Numbered from the stretch's first letter, positions 32,920 through 41,771 are shown. The stretch: 64,000 bases of DNA from Kytococcus schroeteri (GCF_002847825.1 NZ_PKIZ01000009.1:44340-108339), one strand, 5' to 3'. The notes: generated by a model not told the origin, from the sequence alone. Numbers and translations: made by a program.

Positions 32920-33984
32920 TCAGCCGCGTGCAGGCGCCCCGGCCACGCGGTAGGTGGCCAGCACCGCCTGGTGGTCGGTGGGCCAGTCGCTGAACAGGGC
33001 GCGGTAGTCGTCGGTGCGCTCGGCCACGCGCTGGTTGCGCACGATGGTGCGCCCGGTGCCCACGCGTCCGGCATCGAGCAGGCGCAGCCCGGCAGTGGGG
33101 GAGGCGAACACGTAGTCGATGCGGTCGCGCTCGTCGGCCTCGGGAGCCCAGGTGAGCTGGTCGGTGCCCACGGCCTCGTTGCTGATGGGCCACGTGGTGC
33201 CCGGGTGGGTGACCGGGTTCGGGTACATGGCGCGGTAGGCGTCCACGTAGCCGGCCTCGCGCAGCAGGGCGGTGGACTGCCACGGCACCACCAGGCCCTG
33301 GTGGTCCTGCGTGGTCGCGGCGGCGCGGGTCCAGTCCAGCAGGGACGGCTCGTTGAAGTCGCCACCGATGAGCACGGCACGGCGGCGGGCCTGCTCGGCC
33401 TTCGCGTCGGCGATGACGTCGGCGATCACCTGCGGGCGGCCCGAGGCGGCGTTCACGTCCAGCACGGTCCCGGCATCGGTCACGGGCCCGCCGGGCAGCA
33501 GGTCCCAGCCGGAGTAGGGGCCGCTGGGCACGCCCGCGCCGTAGCCGCGGGGCAGGTAGGTGGCGTACCAGCGGTACTCCAGGTGTGCGGCGTATGCGGC
33601 CACCTGTCGGCCGCCGAGGTCGATCACGGCCTTGGTGACGAAGGGCATCACCGCGCTGTCCACGATGGGGAAGCGCGAGAGCACTCCGGTGTCGGAGCTG
33701 GAGGCGTGGTGCCAGCGCTGGCCGCCGGCCGAGAGGGTGGCGGCGAGGTCGGCGGTGGCGTCGCCGGACTCCGAGAGCAGGACGACGTCGGCCTTGGTGC
33801 GGCGGATGGCCTCGGCCACGAGCGCGCGTCCACCGGGCACGGCGGTGCCGCCGAACCAGATGTTCATGGCCAGCACCCGCAGGGTGGTCGGCTTGGCGGC
33901 GTGTGCCGGGGCGGCCGCGGCGAGGGCTGCGGTGCCACCCATCGCGAGGGCGGCGCGGCGGGAGAGGGCAGGGGTGTGGGACAC
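32920..33984 (-). CDS. Exported endonuclease/exonuclease/phosphatase-family hydrolase (Tat signal)
   Basis: A 354-residue protein; GTG 33984 is chosen for the CCCAGGAGA ribosome site and because it yields a twin-arginine signal (LSRRAALAMGGTAALAAAAPAHA). The EEP fold follows: LRVLAMNIWFGGT, DVVLLSESGD (metal Glu), VAAYAAHLEYRWYATYLP, VLIGGDFNEPS (GDFN catalytic motif), ERDRIDYVFAS and SDWPTDHQAVLATY (terminal D-H). It is probably a secreted, folded phosphodiesterase or nuclease. It is bracketed by two copies of a hairpin repeat, at 32831-32909 and 34102-34181. Confidence 0.88.
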   Translation of the reverse strand: MSHTPALSRRAALAMGGTAALAAAAPAHAAKPTTLRVLAMNIWFGGTAVPGGRALVAEAIRRTKADVVLLSESGDATADLAATLSAGGQRWHHASSSDTGVLSRFPIVDSAVMPFVTKAVIDLGGRQVAAYAAHLEYRWYATYLPRGYGAGVPSGPYSGWDLLPGGPVTDAGTVLDVNAASGRPQVIADVIADAKAEQARRRAVLIGGDFNEPSLLDWTRAAATTQDHQGLVVPWQSTALLREAGYVDAYRAMYPNPVTHPGTTWPISNEAVGTDQLTWAPEADERDRIDYVFASPTAGLRLLDAGRVGTGRTIVRNQRVAERTDDYRALFSDWPTDHQAVLATYRVAGAPARG

Positions 33985-34101
33985 GGCGTCTCCTGGGTGA
34001 GGGGTGCGGGACGCCGGCACGGTAGGTGGCCGGGGAGAACGTGCCGTGAACCCGAGGCGACCGGCCGGTGGCGGCCCGGGGGTGAGTTCGCGCCAGCCTC
34101 G

Positions 34102-34181
34102 CCCACACGCAGAGATCCGCCTGTGGTCCAGAGGTGCGTCCGGAAACCCGGACCTCCGGACCACAGGCGGACCTTTGCGCG
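34102..34181. repeat. 80-base hairpin repeat family B, copy 2
   Basis: CCACACGCAGAGATCCGCCTG again starts the unit; CCTGTGGTCC pairs perfectly with GGACCACAGG, and GTCCGG/CCGGAC forms the inner hairpin. It is located between the phosphatase-family start and the end of the alanine dehydrogenase gene. Confidence 0.75.
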
Positions 34182-34212
34182 GCGCGAGCTGACCCGCCCG
34201 CGGCGCCCCGCC

Positions 34213-35331
34213 TCAGCCGGCCAGCGCCGCGGCCACGTCCTGGCTCTCGATGCCCAGCGCCTCACCCACCGGCGCCGAGTACAGCGTCCCGCCGTGCGTG
34301 GACAGGCCCTTGGCCAGCGCCTCGTCGGCCCGCAGCGCGTCGCGCCACCCGGCATCGGCCAGACGCAGTGTGTACGGCAGGGTCGCGTTGGTGAGCGCCT
34401 GCGTGGAGGTCACCGGCACGGCGCCGGGCATGTTGGCCACGCAGTAGAACACCGAGTCGTGCACCTCGAAGGTGGGGTCGTCGTGCGTGGTGGGGTGGGA
34501 GTCCTCGAAGCAGCCGCCCTGGTCGATGGCGATGTCCACCAGCACCGAGCCGGGCTTCATCTGGGCCACGAGGTCATTGGTCACCAGCTTGGGCGCCGCC
34601 GCACCGGGGATGAGCACCGAGCCGATCACCAGGTCGGCCCGGGTCACGGCCTCCTCGATGGCCAACGCGGAGCTGGCGATGCCGTGCACCCGGTTGCCGT
34701 AGCGCCAGAAGCTCATGCGGAGCTTCTCCAGGTCGATGTCGAGCAGCGTGACGTCGGCGCCCATCCCCATCGCGATGTTGGCCGCGTTCTGCCCCGCGGT
34801 GCCGGCACCCAGCACGGCCACCTTGGCCCCGGCCACGCCGCCGACGCCGCCCATGAGCACGCCGCGTCCGCCGCGGGCCTTGAGCAGGGAGGCCGCGCCC
34901 ACCTGCGGCGCGAGGCAGCCGGCCACCTCGCTCATGGGGTAGAGCAGCGGCAGCGAGCGGTCGGTGCGCTGCACGGTCTCGTACGCGATGGAGGTGGTGC
35001 CCGCCTCGAGCAGCGCCTTCGTGAGCTCCGGCTCGGCGGCCAGGTGCAGGTAGGTGAACAGGGTCAGGCCGTCGCGCAGGCGGTGGTACTCCTCGGCCAC
35101 CGGCTCCTTGACCTTGACCACCATCTCGGCCTCGCCCCACACGTCGTCCGCGGACTCCACGATGCGGGCACCCTGGGCCGCGTACTCCTCGTCGGTGACG
35201 GCGCTGCCCAGGCCGGCACCGGCCTGCACCAGCACCTCGTGCCCGCGCTGCGTCAGCTCGCGCACGCCCACCGGGGTCATCCCCACCCGGAACTCGTTGT
35301 TCTTCACCTCTGTCGGCACGCCGATGCGCAT
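34213..35331 (-). CDS. ald: Alanine dehydrogenase
   Basis: A 372-residue protein, the standard length, starting at ATG 35331 behind AAGGAGG. Blocks: [73 protein letters not shown] (substrate Lys and catalytic His), [20 protein letters not shown], and the NAD-binding [32 protein letters not shown]. It interconverts L-alanine and pyruvate plus ammonia with NAD. It is divergent from an alanine/sodium symporter across a 148-base gap, suggesting joint control (Lrp/AsnC-type regulation is usual but no gene for it is here). Confidence 0.96.
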   Translation of the reverse strand: MRIGVPTEVKNNEFRVGMTPVGVRELTQRGHEVLVQAGAGLGSAVTDEEYAAQGARIVESADDVWGEAEMVVKVKEPVAEEYHRLRDGLTLFTYLHLAAEPELTKALLEAGTTSIAYETVQRTDRSLPLLYPMSEVAGCLAPQVGAASLLKARGGRGVLMGGVGGVAGAKVAVLGAGTAGQNAANIAMGMGADVTLLDIDLEKLRMSFWRYGNRVHGIASSALAIEEAVTRADLVIGSVLIPGAAAPKLVTNDLVAQMKPGSVLVDIAIDQGGCFEDSHPTTHDDPTFEVHDSVFYCVANMPGAVPVTSTQALTNATLPYTLRLADAGWRDALRADEALAKGLSTHGGTLYSAPVGEALGIESQDVAAALAG

Positions 35332-35479
35332 GTCGCCTCCTTCGCGGTCACGGGGCCCGGTCGGCTCCCTTTGCCGAATCGTTGCAGATCCGTTGTCGAA
35401 CGGTCATCGCACTGGCCCCGGTGGGCGCCTAGCGTTCGGGGAGACCCAGCCCACCCGGCTGTCCTCCGAAAGGTTCCCC

Positions 35480-37012
35480 ATGTCCGAAACCCTGACGGCG
35501 ATCTACGACATCGTCTGGTCCCAGTGGCTGGTCTGGCTCTGCCTCGCCGCCGGCCTCTACTTCTCCGTCCGCCTGGTCTTCCCGCAGATCCGACTCCTCG
35601 GCCGCATGGCCCACGAGATCCTGCACGGCGAGGAGTCCGACTCGGGCGTCTCGTCCTTCCAGGCGCTGGCCATCTCGCTGTCCGGCCGCGTGGGTACCGG
35701 AAACATCGCCGGTGTGGCCACCGCCATCGCCATGGGTGGCCCGGGCGCCGTGTTCTGGATGTGGATGGTGGCCTTCCTCGGCGCCTCCACCTCGTTCATC
35801 GAGTCCACGCTGGGCCAGATCTACAAGGAGCGCGACGACTCCGGCGAGTACCGCGGTGGCCCGGCCTACTACATCGAGAAGGGCCTGGGGCAGCGCTGGT
35901 ACGGCATCCTCTTCGCCATCGTCTCGGTGCTGGCCATGGGCCTGTTCATGCCGGGCGTGCAGTCCAACGGCATCGCCGAGGCGATGAACAGCGCCTGGGG
36001 CGTGGACCCGCTGTGGGTGGCCATCATCGTGGTCATCGCGCTGGCCTTCATCGTGGTCGGCGGCATCAAGCGCATCGCCACCTTCGCCTCCATGGTGGTG
36101 CCGTTCATGGCCGTGGGCTACATCGTGCTGGCGCTCATCGTGCTGGTCGTCAACATCTCCGAGGTGCCCGGCGTGCTCAAGCTGGTGTTCTCCAGCGCCT
36201 TCGGCATGGACTCGGCGCTCGGCGGCATCCTGGGTGCCACCATCGCCTGGGGCGTGAAGCGCGGCATCTACTCCAACGAGGCCGGTCAGGGCACGGGCCC
36301 GCACGCCGCCGCGGCGGCCGAGGTCTCCCACCCGGCCAAGCAGGGTCTGGTGCAGGCCTTCGCCGTCTACATCGACACCCTGTTCGTCTGCTCGGCCACC
36401 GCGTTCATGATCCTGTCCACGGGCATGTACGAGGTCTTCGACGAGAAGAACGGTGAGGCGCTGCTCCTCGAGGGCCCCGCCGAGGTGCACGGTGCGGCAG
36501 CCGGCCCGAGCTACACGCAGGCCGCACTGGACACCGTCTTCCACGGGCTGGGTGGTTCGTTCGTGGCCATCGCGCTGCTGTTCTTCGCGTTCACCACGAT
36601 CGTGGCCTACTACTACATGGCCGAGACGAACATGACCTACCTGTTCCGCAACGCCAGCCCGATGGCGCGGGCCGTGGCCGTGCGCCTGGTGCAGCTGGTC
36701 ATCCTGCTGGCCACCGCCTACGGCGCCGTGCAGTCGGCCGCTGACGCGTGGACGCTGGGTGACATCGGTGTGGGCCTCATGGCGTGGCTCAACATCATCG
36801 CCATCCTCATCCTGCAGGGGCCGGCGGTGAAGGCGCTCAAGGACTACCAGCGCCAGCTCAAGGAGGGCCGCGACCCGCAGTTCGACCCGCGGGAGGTCGG
36901 CATCAGCAATGCCGACTTCTGGGTGGACCGCGTCGAGGGCCGCTTCCGCAAGGGGCAGGGCGAGGCGGTCGTGACCGGCACCGACGGCGCCCACCCCACC
37001 GGCCTGCGCTGA
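35480..37012 (+). CDS. Alanine (or glycine):sodium symporter, AGCS family
   Basis: A 510-residue membrane protein starting at ATG 35480 (CCGAAAGG upstream). The AGCS hallmarks are present: SSFQALAISLSGRVGTGNIAGVATAIAMGGPGAVFWMWMVAFLGASTSFIESTLGQIYKERD, YRGGPAYYIEKGLG, GGILGATIAWGVKRGIYSNEAGQGTGPHAAAAAEVSHPAKQGLVQAFAVYIDTLFVCSATAFMIL. It has about 10-11 membrane segments and a charged cytosolic tail of about 60 residues. It imports alanine or glycine with sodium. Divergent ald makes a compact alanine uptake and catabolism unit. A strong terminator follows. Confidence 0.95.
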   Translation: MSETLTAIYDIVWSQWLVWLCLAAGLYFSVRLVFPQIRLLGRMAHEILHGEESDSGVSSFQALAISLSGRVGTGNIAGVATAIAMGGPGAVFWMWMVAFLGASTSFIESTLGQIYKERDDSGEYRGGPAYYIEKGLGQRWYGILFAIVSVLAMGLFMPGVQSNGIAEAMNSAWGVDPLWVAIIVVIALAFIVVGGIKRIATFASMVVPFMAVGYIVLALIVLVVNISEVPGVLKLVFSSAFGMDSALGGILGATIAWGVKRGIYSNEAGQGTGPHAAAAAEVSHPAKQGLVQAFAVYIDTLFVCSATAFMILSTGMYEVFDEKNGEALLLEGPAEVHGAAAGPSYTQAALDTVFHGLGGSFVAIALLFFAFTTIVAYYYMAETNMTYLFRNASPMARAVAVRLVQLVILLATAYGAVQSAADAWTLGDIGVGLMAWLNIIAILILQGPAVKALKDYQRQLKEGRDPQFDPREVGISNADFWVDRVEGRFRKGQGEAVVTGTDGAHPTGLR

Positions 37013-37027
37013 GCCGTCCCCACACCG

Positions 37028-37061
37028 ACGACGCCCGGTCCCCCAGGGGGCCGGGCGTCGT
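37028..37061 (+). terminator. Hairpin terminator after the alanine symporter gene
   Basis: ACGACGCCCGG (37028-37038) pairs with CCGGGCGTCGT (37051-37061); the loop contains CCCCC/GGGGG that can extend the stem. It starts 16 bases after the stop codon. Confidence 0.85.
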
Positions 37062-37119
37062 GCTGTCCGGGGGAGGGAGGGCTGGTCGGGGCGGGCCGGC
37101 CGGTCGATGGGGTGCGGGG

Positions 37120-38406
37120 TCAGTCTGCGCGGGCGGTGGCCACGTCCGGGCGGCGGCGCAGGAAGAGCAGCCCGCTCACGGTGGCGGCCACGTAGAACGC
37201 GCCCGCGAGCCCCAGCACGGCGGTGTAGCCGAGGGAGTCGGCCAGGGCCAGCAGGAAGCCGCCGCCCACGAAGTACACGACCATGGCCAGCGAGGCCAGC
37301 AGGGTGACGTCGCCGCCGGCGCTGTCGGGGCGCGCGAGGTCCATGTTCACCGTGTAGACGAGCGCGTTGGCCACGGCGTTGAGCACCACGAAGCCCGTGA
37401 GCGCGACCACCGTGCCTCCCAGCGGGGCCTGCCCGGCGGCCAGCGGCAACAGGGGCAGCAGCGAGAGCGCGCCGCCCACCCCGGTGAGCAGCAGCATCGG
37501 CCGGCGCCCCCAGCGGTCCAGCAGGTGGCCGGAGGCCAGTCCCGCCAGCATCGCCGGGGCGGCCACCACCACCGAGAGCACCACGCCCACCCGGCTGAGC
37601 GACCACCCGGCATCGACCAGGGCGGGCTGCAGCAGGAAGTACGCGCCCCCGATGCCGATGTGGAGCAGCGGCACGGTCACGAGCCCCCACAGGACGGCGC
37701 CCGGCTGGCGGAACACGCCCACGGCCTGCGAGGCGAGGGGGAGGGGCTGCGGGGGAGCGGTGTGGTGGCCGTCGGCCTCGTCGAGCCGCGGGAGCCACAG
37801 GTAGGGCAAGGCCGCCGCGGCGGCCAGCAGCAGCACGGCCGGCGTCCAGCCGAACTGGTCGTAGACCACCACCACGAGACCGCCGCCCACGAGGGTGCCC
37901 AGCCACTGCGCGCCCACCACCACGCCGTTCACGCGGCCCCGGCCCTCCGAGGCGAAGAGCCGGGCAGCCAGGGCGTCCACGGCCACGTCCTGCGTGGCCG
38001 AGACCAGCAGGTAGAGGCCCACCACCACGCCGAGCCCGCCGAGGCCGGTGCCGAGGTGACCGAAGGGCAGCATGGCCAGGATGCCCAGCACCACCAGCGG
38101 CTGGGTCCACATCACCCAGCGGCGGTAGTGCCCGCGGCGGCCGGGTGGGGCCCAGCGGTCCACGGCCGGGGCCCAGAGGAACTTGAGCGCCCACACCATG
38201 CCCAGCTGGGTGATGAGCGCCAGGTCGGTGAGGGTGAGCCCCTGCTGCCGGGCGATGCCGAGCAGCCCGGTGGAGAGGAAGCCCACCCCGAGGTACTGGG
38301 TGACGTACAGGGACGCCACGGCCGGCAGGTGGTGCGGTGCGCCGGCGGCCCGCGGGGCGGGGGACGCGGTGGCGGCGGGGATCTCGTGCATCGCGGTCTG
38401 GCTCAT
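37120..38406 (-). CDS. MFS transporter (AmpG/RhtX-like), probably iron-regulated
   Basis: A 428-residue, 12-segment protein starting at ATG 38406. The pattern VASLYVTQYLGVGFLSTGLLGIARQQGLTLTDLALITQLGMVWALKFLWAPAVDRWAPPGRRGHYRRWVM is typical of the AmpG/RhtX/FptX branch of MFS, which carries muropeptides or siderophores into the cytoplasm; VSATQDVAVDALAARLFASEGRGRVNG is the second family block. A DtxR/IdeR-like iron box lies directly upstream (38412-38430), so siderophore or xenosiderophore uptake is the more likely role. There is no clear ribosome site; a leaderless or near-leaderless mRNA from the TACCCT hexamer inside the box is possible. Confidence 0.78.
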   Translation of the reverse strand: MSQTAMHEIPAATASPAPRAAGAPHHLPAVASLYVTQYLGVGFLSTGLLGIARQQGLTLTDLALITQLGMVWALKFLWAPAVDRWAPPGRRGHYRRWVMWTQPLVVLGILAMLPFGHLGTGLGGLGVVVGLYLLVSATQDVAVDALAARLFASEGRGRVNGVVVGAQWLGTLVGGGLVVVVYDQFGWTPAVLLLAAAAALPYLWLPRLDEADGHHTAPPQPLPLASQAVGVFRQPGAVLWGLVTVPLLHIGIGGAYFLLQPALVDAGWSLSRVGVVLSVVVAAPAMLAGLASGHLLDRWGRRPMLLLTGVGGALSLLPLLPLAAGQAPLGGTVVALTGFVVLNAVANALVYTVNMDLARPDSAGGDVTLLASLAMVVYFVGGGFLLALADSLGYTAVLGLAGAFYVAATVSGLLFLRRRPDVATARAD

Positions 38407-38411
38407 AGGGC

Positions 38412-38430
38412 GAAGGGTAGGCGAACCTCA
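38412..38430. promoter_or_regulatory. DtxR/IdeR-like iron box overlapping the MFS promoter
   Basis: GAAGGGTAGGCGAACCTCA matches the DtxR/IdeR consensus TTAGGTTAGSCTAACCTAA at 14 of 19 positions, including the core AGG.TAGSC.AACCT. It lies 6-24 bases upstream of the MFS ATG, where a repressor would block transcription. Confidence 0.55.
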
Positions 38431-38544
38431 CTCGCGACGGCAGGTAGGTCCCATCCGCCCCGCCCGGTCCGCTGGGTGTGCGGTGGCGCACAATGAGCAG
38501 GCCGCGGAAGCCGATCCGCGGCCACGTGACGAAGGGATCCTGCC

Positions 38545-39180
38545 GTGAGCGAACGCCTCGACACCGAGGGTGACCACGCCGGCGCCGTCGTGACCACCCC
38601 CCGCTGGGCCACCGACCGGGCGCTCGGCTGGTTGCTGACCACCACCGGCCTGGTGGGCTGGGTGGGAGCGGCCGTCCTGGTGCTCGAACGGGTGCACCTC
38701 TACGAGAACCCGTTCGCCTCCACCTCGTGCGACATCAACCCCCTGGTCAGCTGCGGCAGCGTCATGGCCACCCCGCAGGCCGCGCTGTTCGGCTTCCCCA
38801 ACCCGTTGCTGGGCATCGTGGGCTACGCGTTGGTCGTGGCCATCGGCACGGGCCTGCTCGCCGGCGCCCGCTACGCCCGCTGGTACTGGGTGGCCACCTG
38901 GGTGGGGGTGGCCCTGGCTGGGGTCTTCCTCGTGTGGCTGTGGTCGCAGGCGCTGTTCGACATCGAGAAGCTCTGCATCTACTGCATGGTCTGCTGGGCG
39001 GCCACCATCCCGATGTTCTGGGGCCTCACCGGCGCCCTGGTCTCCCGCGGTCTCCTGCCGGGGTCCGAGGGGGTGCGCCACTTCTTCCGCGAGTGGACCT
39101 GGGTGGTCGTGGTGGTCAACTACGTGGCCGTGATCGCCTCCGTGCTGGCCGTCTTCCTGCCCAAGTTCATGGACCTCTGA
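38545..39180 (+). CDS. Vitamin K epoxide reductase (VKOR) family membrane protein
   Basis: A 211-residue protein starting at GTG 38545 behind GAAGGGA. It has five hydrophobic segments. The VKOR cysteine pattern is complete: Cys62 and Cys70 in the periplasmic-side loop (TSCDINPLVSCGSV) and the active-site pair Cys144-x-x-Cys147 with Cys150 in EKLCIYCMVCWAA; FGFPNPLLGIVGYA is the conserved Ser/Asn-type quinone segment. In actinobacteria VKOR re-oxidises a DsbA-like protein to form disulfides in exported proteins, using menaquinone. This fits the Cys-containing secreted nucleases and proteases in the window. No partner DsbA gene is adjacent. Confidence 0.93.
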   Translation: MSERLDTEGDHAGAVVTTPRWATDRALGWLLTTTGLVGWVGAAVLVLERVHLYENPFASTSCDINPLVSCGSVMATPQAALFGFPNPLLGIVGYALVVAIGTGLLAGARYARWYWVATWVGVALAGVFLVWLWSQALFDIEKLCIYCMVCWAATIPMFWGLTGALVSRGLLPGSEGVRHFFREWTWVVVVVNYVAVIASVLAVFLPKFMDL

Positions 39181-39192
39181 GCACCCGCCGGC

Positions 39193-39240
39193 CCACGCAC
39201 GAGGGGGACCCACCACCCGGTGGGTCCCCCTCGTGCGTGG
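39193..39240. terminator. Strong bidirectional terminator
   Basis: CCACGCACGAGGGGGACCCACC (39193-39214) and its exact reverse complement at 39219-39240 form a 22-bp perfect stem with a 4-base loop between convergent genes. Confidence 0.9.
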
Positions 39241-39266
39241 GGGGGCGCAGGGCCCCGGAGACGGCG

Positions 39267-39731
39267 TCAGAGGCGGGTCTCGACGGCGCGCTTCAGGCGC
39301 CCCAGGCCCTTCTCGAAGTCCCTGCCGATCATCGCGTCGAAGTCGGCCACCTTGTTGACCAGGGCCATGACGCGGCCGCGGGTGCCCGTCATCGTCCACG
39401 TCACCAGCGTGCCCACTGCGGTGGGGGCCAGGGTGAACGCCACCTGGTTGTCGGCGCGGAAGGGCTTCTCGAAGCGCAGGTCCAGGCTGACGCGCCCCAC
39501 CTCGGAGTGGGTGATCTCCATCTCGCCCTTGCCGGCCTTGCGGTTGCCCTCCCACGCGTAGGTGGCGCCCACGCCGTTGGCCGGGTCGGAGTAGCAGCGG
39601 CGCAGGTCGGGGTCCACCTCCTCCCAGGGCGACCACTGCTGCCACAGGTGCAGGTCGTTGAGGTACGGGAACACCTCCTCGGGGGAGGCGGAGATCTCGA
39701 CGGAACGGGTCACCTGGAAGGTCTGGGCCAT
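39267..39731 (-). CDS. SRPBCC/polyketide-cyclase-like protein
   Basis: A 154-residue protein starting at ATG 39731. FQVTRSVEISASPEEVFPYLNDLHLWQQWSPWEEVDPDLRR is the characteristic SRPBCC N-terminus. YAWEGNRKAGKGEMEITHSEV, VSLDLRFEKPFRADNQVAFTLAP and TLVTWTMTGTRG are the beta strands, and VADFDAMIGRDFEKGLGRLKRAVE is the long C-terminal helix. This is a small-ligand-binding fold of unknown function, closest in pattern to polyketide cyclase 2 proteins. It is divergent from nadE across 39 bases. Confidence 0.85.
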   Translation of the reverse strand: MAQTFQVTRSVEISASPEEVFPYLNDLHLWQQWSPWEEVDPDLRRCYSDPANGVGATYAWEGNRKAGKGEMEITHSEVGRVSLDLRFEKPFRADNQVAFTLAPTAVGTLVTWTMTGTRGRVMALVNKVADFDAMIGRDFEKGLGRLKRAVETRL

Positions 39732-39770
39732 GTGGCCATCATGGCGCACCTGCGGCCGTAGGGTGGCCTC

Positions 39771-40613
39771 ATGCGCGATCTCCAGCGAGTGATCATCGAC
39801 GAGATGGGCGTCAAGCCCTCCATCGACCCGGCGCGCGAGGTGGAGCGCCGCGTCGAGTTCCTGCGCGACTACCTGCAGGCCACGGGCACGAAGGGCTTCG
39901 TGCTCGGCATCTCCGGCGGGGTGGACTCCACGCTGGCCGGTCGGTTGGCACAGCTCGCAGCCGAGCGCCACCGGGAGCAGGGCGGCGAGGCCGTGTTCGT
40001 GGCCGTGCGCCTGCCGCACCACGTGCAGGCCGACGAGGCCGACGCCGCTGAGGCGATGCGCTTCGTGGCCGCCGACGAGGAGGTCACCTTCGACATCGGG
40101 GCGGCCACCGACGCCTTCGAGGCCGAGTACGCCCGCGCGCTGGGCAGCCAGGTCAGCGACTTCTCCAAGGGCAACGTCAAGGCCCGCCTGCGCATGGTGG
40201 CGCAGTACGCCATCGCGGGGGAGCGGCGGATGCTGGTGATCGGCACCGACCACGGCGCGGAGTCCGTCACCGGGTTCTTCACGAAGTTCGGCGACGGCGG
40301 GGCCGACGTGCTGCCGCTGTACGGGCTCGACAAGGGGCAGAACCGCGAGATCGCCCGCCACCTGGGCGCGCCGGAGCAGCTGTGGGCCAAGGAGCCGACG
40401 GCCGACCTGCTCGACGACCAGCCGCTGCGCTCCGACGAGCACGAGCTGGGCCTGACCTACGCGCACATCGACGCCTACCTGCAGGGCGAGGAGGTGCCCG
40501 CCGAGGTGGCCGAGCGCATCGAGCAGAAGTGGCGCACCTCGCGGCACAAGCGCACCACCCCCGTCACCCCCTTCCACACCTGGTGGCGGACCGACCACGG
40601 GACGGAGGACTGA
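39771..40613 (+). CDS. nadE: NAD+ synthase (ammonia-dependent)
   Basis: A 280-residue protein starting at ATG 39771, the size of the single-domain ammonia-using form with no glutaminase domain. FVLGISGGVDSTLAGRLAQLAAE is the ATP-pyrophosphatase P-loop. NVKARLRMVAQYAIAGERRMLVIGTDHGAESVTGFFTKFGDGGADVLPLYGLDKGQNREIARHLGAPEQLWAKEPTADLLDDQP carries the deamido-NAD and ATP contacts, and the tail KWRTSRHKRTTPVTPFHTWW is conserved. It makes NAD from nicotinate adenine dinucleotide. The SDR gene follows after one base. Confidence 0.97.
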   Translation: MRDLQRVIIDEMGVKPSIDPAREVERRVEFLRDYLQATGTKGFVLGISGGVDSTLAGRLAQLAAERHREQGGEAVFVAVRLPHHVQADEADAAEAMRFVAADEEVTFDIGAATDAFEAEYARALGSQVSDFSKGNVKARLRMVAQYAIAGERRMLVIGTDHGAESVTGFFTKFGDGGADVLPLYGLDKGQNREIARHLGAPEQLWAKEPTADLLDDQPLRSDEHELGLTYAHIDAYLQGEEVPAEVAERIEQKWRTSRHKRTTPVTPFHTWWRTDHGTED

Positions 40614-40614
40614 G

Positions 40615-41442
40615 ATGCAGCTCGAGGGAAAGGTGTTCGCCGTCACCGGCGGCGGTGACGGCATCGGCCGCGAGGTGGTGCTGGGGCTGCTGCGCGCCGG
40701 TGCCCGCGTGGCCGCGGTCGACCGCTCCGCCGAGGGGCTGGCCGCCACGCGCGCCGAGGCGGTGAACGAGGGGGCCGGGGAGTTCCTGAGCACCCACGCC
40801 GTGGACGTCACCGACCGGGCTGCCGTGGAGGCGCTGCCCGAGGCCGTGGTGGCCGAGCACGGCGCGGTGGACGGCCTGCTCAACGTGGCCGGCGTCATCC
40901 AGCCGTTCGTCACCGTCGGGGAGCTGGCCGTCGAGGACGTGCGGCGCGTGGTGGACGTGAACTTCTGGGGCGTGGTCAACACCTGCCAGGCCTTCCTGCC
41001 GCACCTGCAGGCCCGCCCCGAGGCGGCGGTGCTCAACGTCTCGAGCATGGGGGCGCTCACCCCGGTGCCGGGGCAGGCCGCGTACGGCGCGAGCAAGGCG
41101 GCGGTGAAGTTGTTCACCGAGGCGCTGTACTGCGAGCTCAAGGACGGGCCGGTGGCGGTGACCGTCGCCTTCCCCGGGGCGGTGGAGACCGGCATCGCGG
41201 ACAACTCCGGGGTGTCCGTGGGGGCGGCGGCGGACGACCCCGCGGCGGCCGAGGCGTCGTCCTTCCCCCGCACCAGCGCACCCGACGCGGCCGAGGCGAT
41301 CCTGCGCGCCCTGGAGGAGGGGGCCTTCCGCGTGGTCATCGGGAAGGACGCGAGGTTCGTGGACCGTGCGAGCCGCATCGCCCCGCGGTGGGCGGCCGAC
41401 TTCATCACCCGCAGGATGCAGAGCCTGCTGGAGCGCCGATGA
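40615..41442 (+). CDS. Short-chain dehydrogenase/reductase
   Basis: A 275-residue classical SDR starting at ATG 40615. The cofactor motif is FAVTGGGDGIGREVVLGLL (TGxxxGIG), with LLNVAGV (NAG), VLNVSSMGALTPVPGQAAYGASKAAVKLFTEAL containing the catalytic Ser and Tyr-x-x-x-Lys, and AFPGAVETGIADN. The C-terminus (VDRASRIAPRWAADFITRRMQSLL) is typical of membrane-associated SDRs acting on lipids or steroids. Substrate unknown. It is encoded in an apparent nadE-SDR-TPR operon, overlapping the TPR gene by ATGA. Confidence 0.9.
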   Translation: MQLEGKVFAVTGGGDGIGREVVLGLLRAGARVAAVDRSAEGLAATRAEAVNEGAGEFLSTHAVDVTDRAAVEALPEAVVAEHGAVDGLLNVAGVIQPFVTVGELAVEDVRRVVDVNFWGVVNTCQAFLPHLQARPEAAVLNVSSMGALTPVPGQAAYGASKAAVKLFTEALYCELKDGPVAVTVAFPGAVETGIADNSGVSVGAAADDPAAAEASSFPRTSAPDAAEAILRALEEGAFRVVIGKDARFVDRASRIAPRWAADFITRRMQSLLERR

Positions 41443-41771
41443 CCGAGCTGGACGACTACGAGCGCTTCCGCCGGGCGCAGTTCCTCTTCGAGCAGAAGCT
41501 CTACCGCGAGGCCGCCGTGGAGGCAGAGACCCTGCTGGGAACGGCCGACGCGGTGCACGGCCTGGCCGAGGTGCGGCTGCTGCTGGCGCGCGCGTACTTC
41601 CACTCCGCGCAGCTCACGCGGGCGGAGAACATGGCCCGGGAGATGCTGGCCGAGCGGCCCGAGGACTCCTATGCCGCGGTGCTGCTGGCCCGTTCGCTGG
41701 AGCGGCAGGGGCGCGACGCCGAGGCGGCGCCCTACCTGGAGCGGGCGCGGGTCCTCGGGCAGGACCTCTGA
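41439..41771 (+). CDS. Tetratricopeptide-repeat protein
   Basis: A 110-residue protein starting at ATG 41439 (ATGA overlap). It consists of about three TPR helix pairs: FRRAQFLFEQKLYREAAVEAETLLGTA, AEVRLLLARAYFHSAQLTRAENMAREMLAERPED and SYAAVLLARSLERQGRDAEAAPYLERARVLG, with the conserved W/L-G-Y-A-F-A-P positions partly met. It is probably a small cytosolic adaptor; no partner is identifiable apart from the coupled SDR. Confidence 0.82.
   Translation: MTELDDYERFRRAQFLFEQKLYREAAVEAETLLGTADAVHGLAEVRLLLARAYFHSAQLTRAENMAREMLAERPEDSYAAVLLARSLERQGRDAEAAPYLERARVLGQDL

Noticed and set aside
31336..36456. A 1706-codon open frame on the plus strand across ABC-F, phosphatase and alanine dehydrogenase
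   Set aside because: The translation is low-complexity His/Gly/Arg-rich sequence, antisense to well-identified genes; a GC artefact.
35429..38491. A 1020-codon minus-strand open frame opposite the alanine symporter
   Set aside because: Antisense to the symporter and out of frame with the MFS gene; no domain is recognisable.
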